Shown here piece after piece: positions 29,901 through 43,649 of a stretch of 64,000 nt of DNA. The translations under genes were made by a program, and so were the position numbers. Position 1 is the stretch's first letter. The number at the start of each line of letters is the position of its first letter. Below the pieces are notes generated by a model. It saw only the letters and a list, made by a program, of their open reading frames with translations. It was not told the DNA's origin and made no database searches. Source of the DNA: Tricholomella constricta (Eukaryota; Basidiomycota; Agaricomycetes; Agaricales; Lyophyllaceae). Location of the stretch: contig JAACJP010000060.1 in NCBI GenBank assembly GCA_013368375.1, positions 121,961 to 185,960 of the forward strand, given 5' to 3'.

Positions 29901-32900
29901 AATCAAATCTAACGCCAGCGAGGCAACATAGAAGCTGATGCGCCACACGGGCAATTTGCGTGAACGCTAGTATTCTCAGCAAGTACAGTAAATTACGTAC
30001 CACTAGCGGGACAATTTTATGATGTTCCTGACGATGCAAATCCAACGCTAGCGAGGCAATGTAGAATCTGACGGGCAGTCTGCTTTGTGTAAAAGCTAGT
30101 ATTCTCAGCAAGGACAATAAATTATGTACGACTAGTGGCACGTTTTGATGAGATGTCGTTTGAGTGACACGTTCTAACGAGAGCGAGGGAGGGTGTAGGG
30201 ATATCTTTGGGCATACGCAACAACGACTTTCACTGCAATTGACGTAGCCGATGAGCGACAAGTCCATATGTTCTAGCAACACAATAACCGATGAGTGACG
30301 GGTGAAAGCCATTGAAGTCGAGCTCTGTGGTGTGTACTTGTTTAGTTGTGATCCTGATGGTAAGTTTGCTTGCGTGAACGTTGTTGTGCATGCGTGTGCT
30401 GATTGCAACGGTTGGCATTCCTTTGAAGCTCAAGAGAAAAAACGTACGGCTACATATGCTGTTGGGGACTGTTGATGCTTGGTTGTCACTGATAGACCTT
30501 TCGAACCGTCTGGCTGATGCTTTCAGGAACATGACCTGCGACTGAACATGGTGCGTGGGAGGCGACTGGCGTACGTGACGCATGGCGTACCCAGCGAGTG
30601 GCGTACCCGGCGACCGGTTAGAGGTTTGAGTTAGAGCTTCGGGTGCCTCGGTTAGAGTTTTGGGTTGGGAACGTTTCTGCTCGTGTCTCGGTTAAGGTTC
30701 GGAAACATGTTCTGCTCTGAAAAGATGGAGCGAGATGCAAGTCAAATCAAACGCACTGCACACAATTAATTCCGACAATTCAAATCCAACGCCAGCGAGG
30801 CAACATAAAATCTGACGGGCAATTTGCGTTAACGTATTCTGAGCAAGTACAATAAATTACGTACAACTTATTATGCCAGCGAGGCAACGTAAAATCTGAT
30901 GTGCAATACGGGCAGTTTGCGTGAGCGCTAGTATTCTCAGCAAGTACAATAAATTATGTACGACTAGTGGCACGTTTTTATGAGAGTCTAGCGACACATT
31001 TGAGTGAGCCTTGGCTATACGCAACAACTTCTTTCACTGCAATCGACGTAGCCGATGAGCGACAGGTCAAGGAGGTGTGTGCTTCTTTTGTTGTGATCCT
31101 GATGGACGGTTGGTTTTCTTGCAGGCATAGGCGCACCCTCACTGAGGGTGCTGTGCATACATGTCCAAACAAATGCAAATCAAACCAAATGCCAGCAAGG
31201 CAATGTAAAATTCGATGTGCGGTCTGTTTGTTCAATAGACTAGCCAGTATTCTGAGCGAGTATAATAGATCGAACTAGCTACGTACGACTAGCGGCAGTA
31301 TAATAGATCGGACTAGCTACGTACAGAAGTTTGCTTGCAGCGAGATGCAAGTCAAATGAAACACACTGCACACGATTGTTCCTGACAACGCAAATCAAAT
31401 CTAACGCCAGCGAGGCAACATAGAAGCTGATGCGCCACACGGGCAATTTGCGTGAACGCTAGTATTCTCAGCAAGTACAGTAAATTACGTACCACTAGCG
31501 GGACAATTTTATGATGTTCCTGACGATGCAAATCCAACGCTAGCGAGGCAATGTAGAATCTGACGGGCAGTCTGCTTTGTGTAAAAGCTAGTATTCTCAG
31601 CAAGGACAATAAATTATGTACGACTAGTGGCACGTTTTGATGAGATGTCGTTTGAGTGACACGTTCTAACGAGAGCGAGGGAGGGTGTAGGGATATCTTT
31701 GGGCATACGCAACAACGACTTTCACTGCAATTGACGTAGCCGATGAGCGACAAGTCCATATGTTCTAGCAACACAATAACCGATGAGTGACGGGTGAAAG
31801 CCATTGAAGTCGAGCTCTGTGGTGTGTACTTGTTTTAGTTGTGATCCTGATGGTAAGTTTGCTTGCGTGAACGTTGTTGTGCATGCGTGTGCTGATTGCA
31901 ACGGTTGGCATTCCTTTGAAGCTCAAGAGAAAAAACGTACGGCTACATATGCTGTTGGGGACTGTTGATGCTTGGTTGTCACTGATAGACCTTTCGAACC
32001 GTCTGGCTGATGCTTTCAGGAACATGACCTGCGACTGAACATGGTGCGTGGGAGGCGACTGGCGTACGTGACGCATGGCGTACCCAGCGAGTGGCGTACC
32101 CGGCGACCGGTTAGAGGTTTGAGTTAGAGCTTCGGGTGCCTCGGTTAGAGTTTTGGGTTGGGAACGTTTCTGCTCGTGTCTCGGTTAAGGTTCGGAAACA
32201 TGTTCTGCTCTGAAAAGATGGAGCGAGATGCAAGTCAAATCAAACGCACTGCACACAATTAATTCCGACAATTCAAATCCAACGCCAGCGAGGCAACATA
32301 AAATCTGACGGGCAATTTGCGTTAACGTATTCTGAGCAAGTACAATAAATTACGTACAACTTATTATGCCAGCGAGGCAACGTAAAATCTGATGTACAAT
32401 ACGGGCAGTTTGCGTGAGCGCTAGTATTCTCAGCAAGTACAATAAATTATGTACGACTAGTGGCACGTTTTTATGAGAGTCTAGCGACACATTTGAGTGA
32501 GCCTTGGCTATACGCAACAACTTCTTTCACTGCAATCGACGTAGCCGATGAGCGACAGGTCAAGGAGGTGTGTGCTTCTTTTGTTGTGATCCTGATGGAC
32601 GGTTGGTTTTCTTGCAGGCATAGGCGCACCCTCACTGAGGGTGCTGTGCATACATGTCCAAACAAATGCAAATCAAAACCAAATGCCAGCAAGGCAATGT
32701 AAAATTCGATGTGCGGTCTGTTTGTTCAATAGACTAGCCAGTATTCTGAGCGAGTATAATAGATCGAACTAGCTACGTACGACTAGCGGCAGTATAATAG
32801 ATCGGACTAGCTACGTACAGAAGTTTGCTTGCAGCGAGATGCAAGTCAAATGAAACACACTGCACACGATTGTTCCTGACAACGCAAATCAAATCTAACG

Positions 32901-35900
32901 CCAGCGAGGCAACATAGAAGCTGATGCGCAACACGGGCAATTTGCGTGAACGCTAGTATTCTCAGCAAGTACAGTAAATTACGTACCACTAGCGGGACAA
33001 TTTTATGATGTTCCTGACGATGCAAATCCAACGCTAGCGAGGCAATGTAGAATCTGACGGGCAGTCTGCTTTGTGTAAAAGCTAGTATTCTCAGCAAGGA
33101 CAATAAATTATGTACGACTAGTGGCACGTTTTGATGAGATGTCGTTTGAGTGACACGTTCTAACGAGAGCGAGGGAGGGTGTAGGGATATCTTTGGGCAT
33201 ACGCAACAACGACTTTCACTGCAATTGACGTAGCCGATGAGCGACAAGTCCATATGTTCTAGCAACACAATAACCGATGAGTGACGGGTGAAAGCCATTG
33301 AAGTCGAGCTCTGTGGTGTGTACTTGTTTTAGTTGTGATCCTGATGGTAAGTTTGCTTGCGTGAACGTTGTTGTGCATGCGTGTGCTGATTGCAACGGTT
33401 GGCATTCCTTTGAAGCTCAAGAGAAAAAACGTACGGCTACATATGCTGTTGGGGACTGTTGATGCTTGGTTGTCACTGATAGACCTTTTCGAACCGTCTG
33501 GCTGATGCTTTCAGGAACATGACCTGCGACTGAACATGGTGCGTGGGAGGCGACTGGCGTACGTGACGCATGGCGTACCCAGCGAGTGGCGTACCCGGCG
33601 ACCGGTTAGAGGTTTGAGTTAGAGCTTCGGGTGCCTCGGTTAGAGTTTTGGGTTGGGAACGTTTCTGCTCGTGTCTCGGTTAAGGTTCGGAAACATGTTC
33701 TGCTCTGAAAAGATGGAGCGAGATGCAAGTCAAATCAAACGCACTGCACACAATTAATTCCGACAATTCAAATCCAACGCCAGCGAGGCAACATAAAATC
33801 TGACGGGCAATTTGCGTTAACGTATTCTGAGCAAGTACAATAAATTACGTACAACTTATTATGCCAGCGAGGCAACGTAAAATCTGATGTGCAATACGGG
33901 CAGTTTGCGTGAGCGCTAGTATTCTCAGCAAGTACAATAAATTATGTACGACTAGTGCACGTTTTTATGAGAGTCTAGCGACACATTTGAGTGAGCCTTG
34001 GCTATACGCAACAACTTCTTTCACTGCAATCGACGTAGCCGATGAGCGACAGGTCAAGGAGGTGTGTGCTTCTTTTGTTGTGATCCTGATGGACGGTTGG
34101 TTTTCTTGCAGGCATAGGCGCACCCTCACTGAGGGTGCTGTGCATACATGTCCAAACAAATGCAAATCAAAACCAAATGCCAGCAAGGCAATGTAAAATT
34201 CGATGTGCGGTCTGTTTGTTCAATAGACTAGCCAGTATTCTGAGCGAGTATAATAGATCGAACTAGCTACGTACGACTAGCGGCAGTATAATAGATCGGA
34301 CTAGCTACGTACAGAAGTTTGCTTGCAGCGAGATGCAAGTCAAATGAAACACACTGCACACGATTGTTCCTGACAACGCAAATCAAATCTAACGCCAGCG
34401 AGGCAACATAGAAGCTGATGCGCCAACACGGGCAATTTGCGTGAACGCTAGTATTCTCAGCAAGTACAAGTAAATTACGTACCACTAGCGGGACAATTTT
34501 ATGATGTTCCTGACGATGCAAATCCAACGCTAGCGAGGCAATGTAGAATCTGACGGGCAGTCTGCTTTGTGTAAAAGCTAGTATTCTCAGCAAGGACAAT
34601 AAATTATGTACGACTAGTGGCACGTTTTGATGAGATGTCGTTTGAGTGACACGTTCTAACGAGAGCGAGGGAGGGTGTAGGGATATCTTTGGGCATACGC
34701 AACAACGACTTTCACTGCAATTGACGTAGCCGATGAGCGACAAGTCCATATGTTCTAGCAACACAATAACCGATGAGTGACGGGTGAAAGCCATTGAAGT
34801 CGAGCTCTGTGGTGTGTACTTGTTTTAGTTGTGATCCTGATGGTAAGTTTGCTTGCGTGAACGTTGTTGTGCATGCGTGTGCTGATTGCAACGGTTGGCA
34901 TTCCTTTGAAGCTCAAGAGAAAAAACGTACGGCTACATATGCTGTTGGGGACTGTTGATGCTTGGTTGTCACTGATAGACCTTTCGAACCGTCTGGCTGA
35001 TGCTTTCAGGAACATGACCTGCGACTGAACATGGTGCGTGGGAGGCGACTGGCGTACGTGACGCATGGCGTACCCAGCGAGTGGCGTACCCGGCGACCGG
35101 TTAGAGGTTTGAGTTAGAGCTTCGGGTGCCTCGGTTAGAGTTTTGGGTTGGGAACGTTTCTGCTCGTGTCTCGGTTAAGGTTCGGAAACATGTTCTGCTC
35201 TGAAAAGATGGAGCGAGATGCAAGTCAAATCAAACGCACTGCACACAATTAATTCCGACAATTCAAATCCAACGCCAGCGAGGCAACATAAAATCTGACG
35301 GGCAATTTGCGTTAACGTATTCTGAGCAAGTACAATAAATTACGTACAACTTATTATGCCAGCGAGGCAACGTAAAATCTGATGTGCAATACGGGCAGTT
35401 TGCGTGAGCGCTAGTATTCTCAGCAAGTACAATAAATTATGTACGACTAGTGGCACGTTTTTATGAGAGTCTAGCGACACATTTGAGTGAGCCTTGGCTA
35501 TACGCAACAACTTCTTTCACTGCAATCGACGTAGCCAATGAGCGACAGGTCAAGGAGGTGTGTGCTTCTTTTGTTGTGATCCTGATGGACGGTTGGTTTT
35601 CTTGCAGGCATAGGCGCACCCTCACTGAGGGTGCTGTGCATACATGTCCAAACAAATGCAAATCAAAACAAATGCCAGCAAGGCAATGTAAAATTCGATG
35701 TGCGGTCTGTTTGTTCAATAGACTAGCCAGTATTCTGAGCGAGTATAATAGATCGAACTAGCTACGTACGACTAGCGGCAGTATAATAGATCGGACTAGC
35801 TACGTACAGAAGTTTGCTTGCAGCGAGATGCAAGTCAAATGAAACACACTGCACACGATTGTTCCTGACAACGCAAATCAAATCTAACGCCAGCGAGGCA

Positions 35901-38900
35901 ACATAGAAGCTGATGCGCAACACGGGCAATTTGCGTGAACGCTAGTATTCTCAGCAAGTACAGTAAATTACGTACCACTAGCGGGACAATTTTATGATGT
36001 TCCTGACGATGCAAATCCAACGCTAGCGAGGCAATGTAGAATCTGACGGGCAGTCTGCTTTGTGTAAAAGCTAGTATTCTCAGCAAGGACAATAAATTAT
36101 GTACGACTAGTGGCACGTTTTGATGAGATGTCGTTTGAGTGACACGTTCTAACGAGAGCGAGGGAGGGTGTAGGGATATCTTTGGGCATACGCAACAACG
36201 ACTTTCACTGCAATTGACGTAGCCGATGAGCGACAGGTCAATATGTTCTAGCAACACAATAACCGATGAGTGACGGGTGAAAGCCATTGAAGTCGAGCTC
36301 TGTGGTGCGTACTTGTTTTGTTGTGATCCTGACGGTAAGTTTGCTTGCGTGAACGTTGTTGTGCATGCGTGTGCTGATCGCAACGGTTGGCATTCCTTTG
36401 AAGCTCAAGAGAAAAAACGTACGGCTACATATGCTGTTGGGGATTGTTGATGCTTGGTTGTCACTGATAGACCTTTTGAACCGTCTGGCTGATGCTTTCA
36501 GGAACATGACCTGCGACTGAACGTGGTGCGTGGGAGGCGACTGGCGTACGTGACACATGGCGTACCCAGCGAGTGGCATACCCGGCGACCGGTTAGAGGT
36601 TTGAGTTAGAGCTTCGGGTGCCTCGGTTAGAGATTTGGGTTGGGAACGTTTCTGCTCGTGTCTCGGTTAAGGTTCGGAAACATGTTCTGCTCTGAAAAGA
36701 TGGAGCGAGATGCAAGTCAAATCAAACGCACTGCACACGATTAATCCCGACAACACAAATCCAATGCCAGCGAGGCAACATAAAATCTGACGGGCAATTT
36801 GTGTTAACGTATTCTGAGCAAGTACAATAAATTACGTACAACTTATTATGCCAGCGAGGCAACGTAAAATCTGATGTGCAATACGGGCAGTTTGCGTGAG
36901 CGCTAGTATTCTCAGCAAGTACAATAAATTATGTACGACTAGTCGCATGCTTTTTATGAGACATTGTTTGAGTCTAGCGACACATTTGAGTGAGCCTTGG
37001 CCATACGTCAACAACTCTTCACTGCAATCGACGTAGCCAATGAGCGACAGGTCAAGGAGGTGTGTACTTCTTTTGTTGTGATCCGACGGACGGTTGGTTT
37101 TCTTGCGGGCATAGGTGCACCCTCACTGAGGGTGCCTGTGCATACATGTCCAAACAGATGCAAATCAAAACAAATGCCAGCGAGGCAATGTAAAATCTGA
37201 CGTGTGGTCTGTCTGTTCAATACAGTAGCCAGTATTCTGAGCGAGTATAATAGATCGAACTAGCTACGTACGACTAGCGGCAGTATAATAGATCGGACTA
37301 GCTATGTACGGAAGTTTGCTTGCAGCGAGATGCAAGTCAAATCAAACACACTGCACACGATTGTTCCTGACAACGCAAATCTAACGCCAGCGAGGCAACA
37401 TAGAAGCTGATGCGCAACACGGGCAATTTGCGTGAACGCTAGTATTCTCAGCAAGTACAATAAATTACGTACCACTAGCGGGACAATTTTATGATGTTCC
37501 TGACGACGCAAATTCAACACTAGCGAGGCAATGTAGAATCTGACGGGCAGTCTGCTTTGCGTAAAAGCTAGTATTCTCAGCAAGGACAATAAATTATGTA
37601 CGACTAGTGGCACGTTTTGATGAGATGTCGTTTGAGTGATACGTTCTAACGAGAGCGAGGGAGGGTGTAGGGATATCTTTGGGCATACGCAACGACGACT
37701 TTCACTGCAATTGACGTAGCCGATGAGCGACAGGTCAATACGTTCTAGCAACACAATAACCGATGAGTGACGGGTGAAAGCCATTGAAGTCGAGCTCTGT
37801 GGTGCGTACTTGTTTTGTTGTGATCCTGACGGTAAGTTTGCTTGCGTGAACGTTGTTGTGCATGCGTGTGCTGATCGCAACGGTTGGCATTCCTTTGAAG
37901 CTCAAGAGAAAAAATGTACGGCTACATATGCTGTTGGGGATTGTTGATGCTTGGTTGTCACTGATAGACCTTTTGAACCGTCTGGCTGATGCTTTCAGGA
38001 ACATGACCTGCGACTAAACGTGGTGCGTGGGAGGCGACTGGCGTACATGACACATGGCGTACCCAGCGAGTGGCATACCCGGCGACCGGTTAGAGGTTTG
38101 AGTTAGAGCTTCGGGTGCCTCGGTTAGAGATTTGGGTTGGGAACGTTTCTGCTCGTGTTTCGGTTAAGGTTCGGAAACATGTTCTGCTCTGAAAAGATGG
38201 AGCGAGATGCAAGTCAAATCGAACGCACTGCACACGATTAATCCCGACAACACAAATCCAATGCCAGCGAGGCAACATAAAATGTGACGGGCAATTTTTG
38301 TTAACGTATTCTGAGCAAGTGCAATAAATTATGTACAACTTATTATGCCAGCAAGGCAACGTAAAATCTGATGTGCAATACGGGCAGTTTGCGTGAGCGC
38401 TAGTATTCTCAGCAAGTAGAATAAATTATGTACGACTAGTCGCATGCTTTTATGAGACATTGTTTGAGTCTAGCAACACATATGAGTAAGCCTTGGCCAT
38501 ACGTAACAACAACTCTCACTGCAATCGACGTAGCCAATGAGCGACAGGTCAAGGAGGTGTGTACTTCTTTTGTTGTGATCCCGACGGACGGTTGGTTTTC
38601 TTGCGGGCATAGGTGCACCCTCACTGAGGGTGCCATGTATACATGTCCAAACAGATGCAAATCAAAACAAATGCCAGCGAGGCAATGTAAAATCTGACGT
38701 GTGGTCTGTCTGTTCAATACAGTAGCCAGTATTCTGAGCGAGTATAATAGATCAAACTAGCTACGTACGACTAGCGGCAGTATAATAGATCGGACTAGCT
38801 ATGTACGGAAGTTTGCTTGCAGCGAGATGCAAGTCAAATCAAACACATTGCACACGATTGTTCCTGACAACGCAAATCTAACGCCAGCGAGGCAACATAG

Positions 38901-41900
38901 AAGCTGATGCGCAACACGGGCAATTTGCGTGAACGCTAGTATTCTCAGCAAGTACAATAAATTACGTACCACTAGCGGGACAATTTTATGATGTTCCTGA
39001 CGACGCAAATCCAACACTAGCGAGGCAATGTAGAATCTGACGGGCAGTCTGCTTTGCGTAAAAGCTAGTATTCTCAGCAAGGACAATAAATTATGTACGA
39101 CTAGTGGCACATTTTGATGAGATGTCGTTTGAGTGATACGTTCTAACGAGAGCGAGGGAGGGTGTAGGGATATCTTTGGGCATACGCAACGACGACTTTC
39201 ACTGCAATTGACGTAGCCGATGAGCGACAGGTCAATACGTTCTAGCAACACAATAACCGATGAGTGACGGGTGAAAGCCATTGAAGTCGAGCTCTGTGGT
39301 GCGTACTTGTTTTGTTGTGATCCTGACGGTAAGTTTGCTTGCGTGAACGTTGTTGTGCATGCGCGTGCTGATCGCAACGGTTGGCATTCCTTTGAAGCTC
39401 AAGAGAAAAAATGTACGGCTACATATGCTGTTGGGGATTGTTGATGCTTGGTTGTCACTGATAGACCTTTTGAACCGTCTCGCTGATGCTTTCACGAACA
39501 TGACCTGCGACTAAACGTGGTGCGTGGGAGGCGACTGGCGTACATGACACATGGCGTACCCAGCGAGTGGCATACCCGGCGACCGGTTAGAGGTTTGGGT
39601 TAGAGCTTCGGGTGCCTCGGTTAGAGATTTGGGTTGGGAACGTTTCTGCTCGTGTTTCGGTTAAGGTTCGGAAACATGTTCTGCTCTGAAAAGATGGAGC
39701 GAGACGCAAGTCAAATCGAACGCACCGCACACGATCAATCCCGACAACACAAATCCAATGCCAGCGAGGCAACATAAAATCTGACGGGCAATTTTTGTTA
39801 ACGTATTCTGAGCAAGTGCAATAAATTATGTACAACTTATTATGCCAGCAAGGCAACGTAAAATCTGATGTGCAATACGGGCAGTTTGCGTGAGCGCTAG
39901 TATTCTCAGCAAGTAGAATAAATTATGTACGACTAGTCGCATGCTTTTATGAGACATTGTTTGAGTCTAGCAACACATATGAGTAAGCCTTGGCCATACG
40001 TAACAACAACTCTCACTGCAATCGACGTAGCCAATGAGCGACAGGTCAAGGAGGTGTGTACTTCTTTTGTTGTGATCCCGACGGACGGTTGGTTTTCTTG
40101 CGGGCATAGGTGCACCCTCACTGAGGGTGCCATGTATACATGTCCAAACAGATGCAAATCAAAACAAATGCCAGCGAGGCAATGTAAAATCTGACGTGTG
40201 GTCTGTCTGTTCAATACAGTAGCCAGTATTCTGAGGGAGTATAATAGATCAAACTAGCTACGTACGACTAGCGGCAGTATAATAGATCGGACTAGCTACG
40301 TACGGAAGTTTGCTTGCAGCGAGATGCAAGTCAAATCAAACACATTGCACACGATTGTTCCTGACAACGCAAATCTAACGCCAGCGAGGCAACATAGAAG
40401 CTGATGCGCAACACGGGCAATTTGCGTGAACGCTAGTATTCTCAGCAAGTACAATAAATTACGTACCACTAGCGGGACAATTTTATGATGTTCCTGACGA
40501 CGCAAATTCAACACTAGCGAGGCAATGTAGAATCTGACGGGCAGTCTGCTTTGCGTAAAAGCTAGTATTCTCAGCAAGGACAATAAATTATGTACGACTA
40601 GTGGCACATTTTGATGAGATGTCGTTTGAGTGATACGTTCTAACGAGAGCGAGGGAGGGTGTAGGGATATCTTTGGGCATACGCAACGACGACTTTCACT
40701 GCAATTGACGTAGCCGATGAGCGACAGGTCAATACGTTCTAGCAACACAATAACCGATGAGTGACGGGTGAAAGCCATTGAAGTCGAGCTCTGTGGTGCG
40801 TACTTGTTTTGTTGTGATCCTGACGGTAAGTTTGCTTGCGTGAACGTTGTTGTGCATGCGCGTGCTGATCGCAACGGTTGGCATTCCTTTGAAGCTCAAG
40901 AGAAAAAATGTACGGCTACATATGCTGTTGGGGATTGTTGATGCTTGGTTGTCACTGATAGACCTTTTGAACCGTCTCGCTGATGCTTTCCCGAACATGA
41001 CCTGCGACTAAACGTGGTGCGTGGGAGGCAACTGGCATACATGACACATGGCGTACCCAGCGAGTGGCATACCCGGCGACCGGTTAGAGGTTTGAGTTAG
41101 AGCTTCGGGTGCCTCGGTTAGAGATTTGGGTTGGGAACGTTTCTGCTCGTGTTTCGGTTAAGGTTCGGAAACATGTTCTGCTCTGAAAAGATGGAGCGAG
41201 ACGCAAGTCAAATCGAACGCACCGCACACGATCAATCCCGACAACACAAATCCAATGCCAGCGAGGCAACATAAAATGTGACGGGCAATTTTTGTTAACG
41301 TATTCTGAGCAAGTGCAATAAATTATGTACAACTTATTATGCCAGCAAGGCAACGTAAAATCTGATGTGCAATACGGGCAGTTTGCGTGAGCGCTAGTAT
41401 TCTCAGCAAGTAGAATAAATTATGTACGACTAGTCGCATGCTTTTATGAGACATTGTTTGAGTCTAGCAACACATATGAGTAAGCCTTGGCCATACGTAA
41501 CAACAACTCTCACTGCAATCGACGTAGCCAATGAGCGACAGGTCAAGGAGGTGTGTACTTCTTTTGTTGTGATCCCGACGGACGGTTGGTTTTCTTGCGG
41601 GCATAGGTGCACCCTCACTGAGGGTGCCATGTATACATGTCCAAACAGATGCAAATCAAAACAAATGCCAGCGAGGCAATGTAAAATCTGACGTGTGGTC
41701 TGTCTGTTCAATACAGTAGCCAGTATTCTGAGGGAGTATAATAGATCAAACTAGCTACGTACGACTAGCGGCAGTATAATAGATCGGACTAGCTATGTAC
41801 GGAAGTTTGCTTGCAGCGAGATGCAAGTCAAATCAAACACACTGCACACGATTGTTCCTGACAACGCAAATCTAACGCCAGCGAGGCAACATAGAAGCTG

Positions 41901-42774
41901 ATGCGCAACACGGGCAATTTGCGTGAACGCTAGTATTCTCAGCAAGTACAATAAATTACGTACCACTAGCGGGACAATTTTATGATGTTCCTGACGACGC
42001 AAATCCAACACTAGCGAGGCAATGTAGAATCTGACGGGCAGTCTGCTTTGCGTAAAAGCTAGTATTCTCAGCAAGGACAATAAATTATGTACGACTAGTG
42101 GCACGTTTTGATGAGATGTCGTTTGAGTGATACGTTCTAACGAGAGCGAGGGAGGGTGTAGGGATATCTTTGGGCATACGCAACGACGACTTTCACTGCA
42201 ATTGACGTAGCCGATGAGCGACAGGTCAATACGTTCTAGCAACACAATAACCGATGAGTGACGGGTGAAAGCCATTGAAGTCGAGCTCTGTGGTGCGTAC
42301 TTGTTTTGTTGTGATCCTGACGGTAAGTTTGCTTGCGTGAACGTTGTTGTGCATGCGTGTGCTGATTGCAACGGTTGGCATTCCTTTGAAGCTCAAGAGA
42401 AAAAACGTACGGCTACATATGCTGTTGGGGACTGTTGATGCTTGGTTGTCACTGATAGACCTTTCGAACCGTCTGGCTGATGCTTTCAGGAACATGACCT
42501 GCGACTGAACATGGTGCGTGGGAGGCGACTGGCGTACGTGACGCATGGCGTACCCAGCGAGTGGCGTACCCGGCGACCGGTTAGAGGTTTGAGTTAGAGC
42601 TTCGGGTGCCTCGGTTAGAGTTTTGGGTTGGGAACGTTTCTGCTCGTGTCTCGGTTAAGGTTCGGAAACATGTTCTGCTCTGAAAAGATGGAGCGAGATG
42701 CAAGTCAAATCAAACGCACTGCACACAATTAATTCCGACAATTCAAATCCAACGCCAGCGAGGCAACATAAAAT
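23972..42774. repeat. 1.49-kb satellite array 1, about 12.6 units, with higher-order structure
   Basis: Head-to-tail units, registered by their single palindrome, start at 25178, 26670, 28162, 29641, 31133, 32626, 34120, 35616, 37117, 38614, 40112 and 41609. Spacing is 1492 in the main form and up to 1501 in the diverged block. Each unit contains five diverged subrepeats beginning GCYAGCRAGGCAAYRTA (in one unit at 25236, 25451, 25584, 26328, 26412), with the shared tail CTAGTATTCTCAGCAAG and TACGTACNACTAG. It also has a 38-bp direct repeat (GTATAATAGATCG at 25305 and 25343) and a T/G-rich tract GGTTAGAGTTTTGGGTTGGG. Frames of 80-190 codons recur in each unit but are repeat by-products. Confidence 0.93.
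36230..42355. repeat. Diverged satellite subfamily block inside array 1
   Basis: Units from about 36.2 kb differ together from the main form (for example GTGCGTAC for GTGTGTAC, GACGGTAAG for GATGGTAAG, GACACATGG for GACGCATGG, TTTTGAACC for TTTCGAACC). At about 42355-42365 the sequence returns to the main form for the last 410 bases before the macro-unit junction. Most differences are CpG/TpG/CpA exchanges. Confidence 0.8.
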
Positions 42775-43366
42775 CTAGTCATTGGCGGGGCGGATAACGG
42801 GTCGTTATCCATTCAGATTTTGGACCCGATTTTTCTCAACATTGAAACAAGCAATTGGGGTCGGTCCAACAGTAAAATATATACTTTTACATGTCCTCTA
42901 TCGCACGCACCAATCCGTTTGACGAGATATGTATTCTCGGTGGTGCTATGGACCACCGAAAAGAGGGGCAAAAGCGTGGGAAAGTACACTATTGAGTGTC
43001 TTCAACGCTTCCACATCCGAGATCATAGTATCGGAGGACATTTCGATATACATTTGATGGAGGTCGCACTCTTTTTTACGAAAATCGGTGAGGAATTGAG
43101 TGAGCTATGGACAATTTTGTGTGGGGGATTCGGGCGGGTGGCTGATGTGGCTGTGCTGAAACTCGGTTCCGAGCGGTTTTCAATTTCTAAAATATTGACT
43201 ACAGCTGCGTGCGCCACAAAAACTTTTGCGTGCGCTGCGCAATTTAGATCTGCCTTCATCCTAAATTTTCTAAAGCAGACGCGGCTGAACTGTTGGAACG
43301 CGTCAGGGATCTTTGTGACCTGGCGCGCGGGCGCGGGAAGCGCGCCTCGGCAGTTGCCGGCCACCG
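42775..43366 (-). mobile_element. Hairpin-ended element, copy 3, at the macro-repeat junction
   Basis: Identical to 12004-12595 as far as I can see; the hairpin is at 42792-42810. It is fused directly to satellite on its left. Confidence 0.58.
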
Positions 43367-43649
43367 CCGCCTGCCATTCTGGCCCATCCACCGCACTGTA
43401 AAGTGCTTGTGCAACCTGTCCTGGGCACCTTGGGCATCTAGTTTCTCTCACTTTGTTGTAATACTCCCTCACCGTGCCTGGTTACTAAGTCCTGTGTGTA
43501 TTCCCAGCGCATGTTCGATTGTTATTTATCCGCTGACCTCCATCTTTGCATTTTACCAGCCCTCGAAACTCCCGAGTTCCAACTTCACCGCCTTCCTCCA
43601 TCAACCACTTGCCCAGACGAAGACACCATATTGCACGTCCCCTAGCTGA

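Larger units (their letters stand above)
12004..42774. repeat. 30.77-kb macro-repeat, copy 1
   Basis: Sequence from 12004 on reappears from 42775 on at an offset of 30771, falling to 30767 after a 4-base AGCT difference near 17080 and 47850. Other differences seen across about 12 kb are A/G at 15439/46210 and C/G at 23631/54398. The unit comprises the hairpin-ended element, gene fragments to about 23280, a palindrome cluster, and the 1.49-kb satellite array. The next copy starts directly at the array end, so the arrangement is head to tail. Confidence 0.9.

Noticed and set aside
23972..42774. CRISPR-like regular repetition
   Set aside because: Units are 1.49 kb, adjacent units are the same throughout, and there are no variable spacers; the genome is eukaryotic.
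12004..42774. Repeat-induced point mutation as the cause of satellite divergence
   Set aside because: Copies are nearly identical, TpA is not obviously raised and changes concentrate at CpG in both directions. That fits methylation-linked transitions better than classical RIP.
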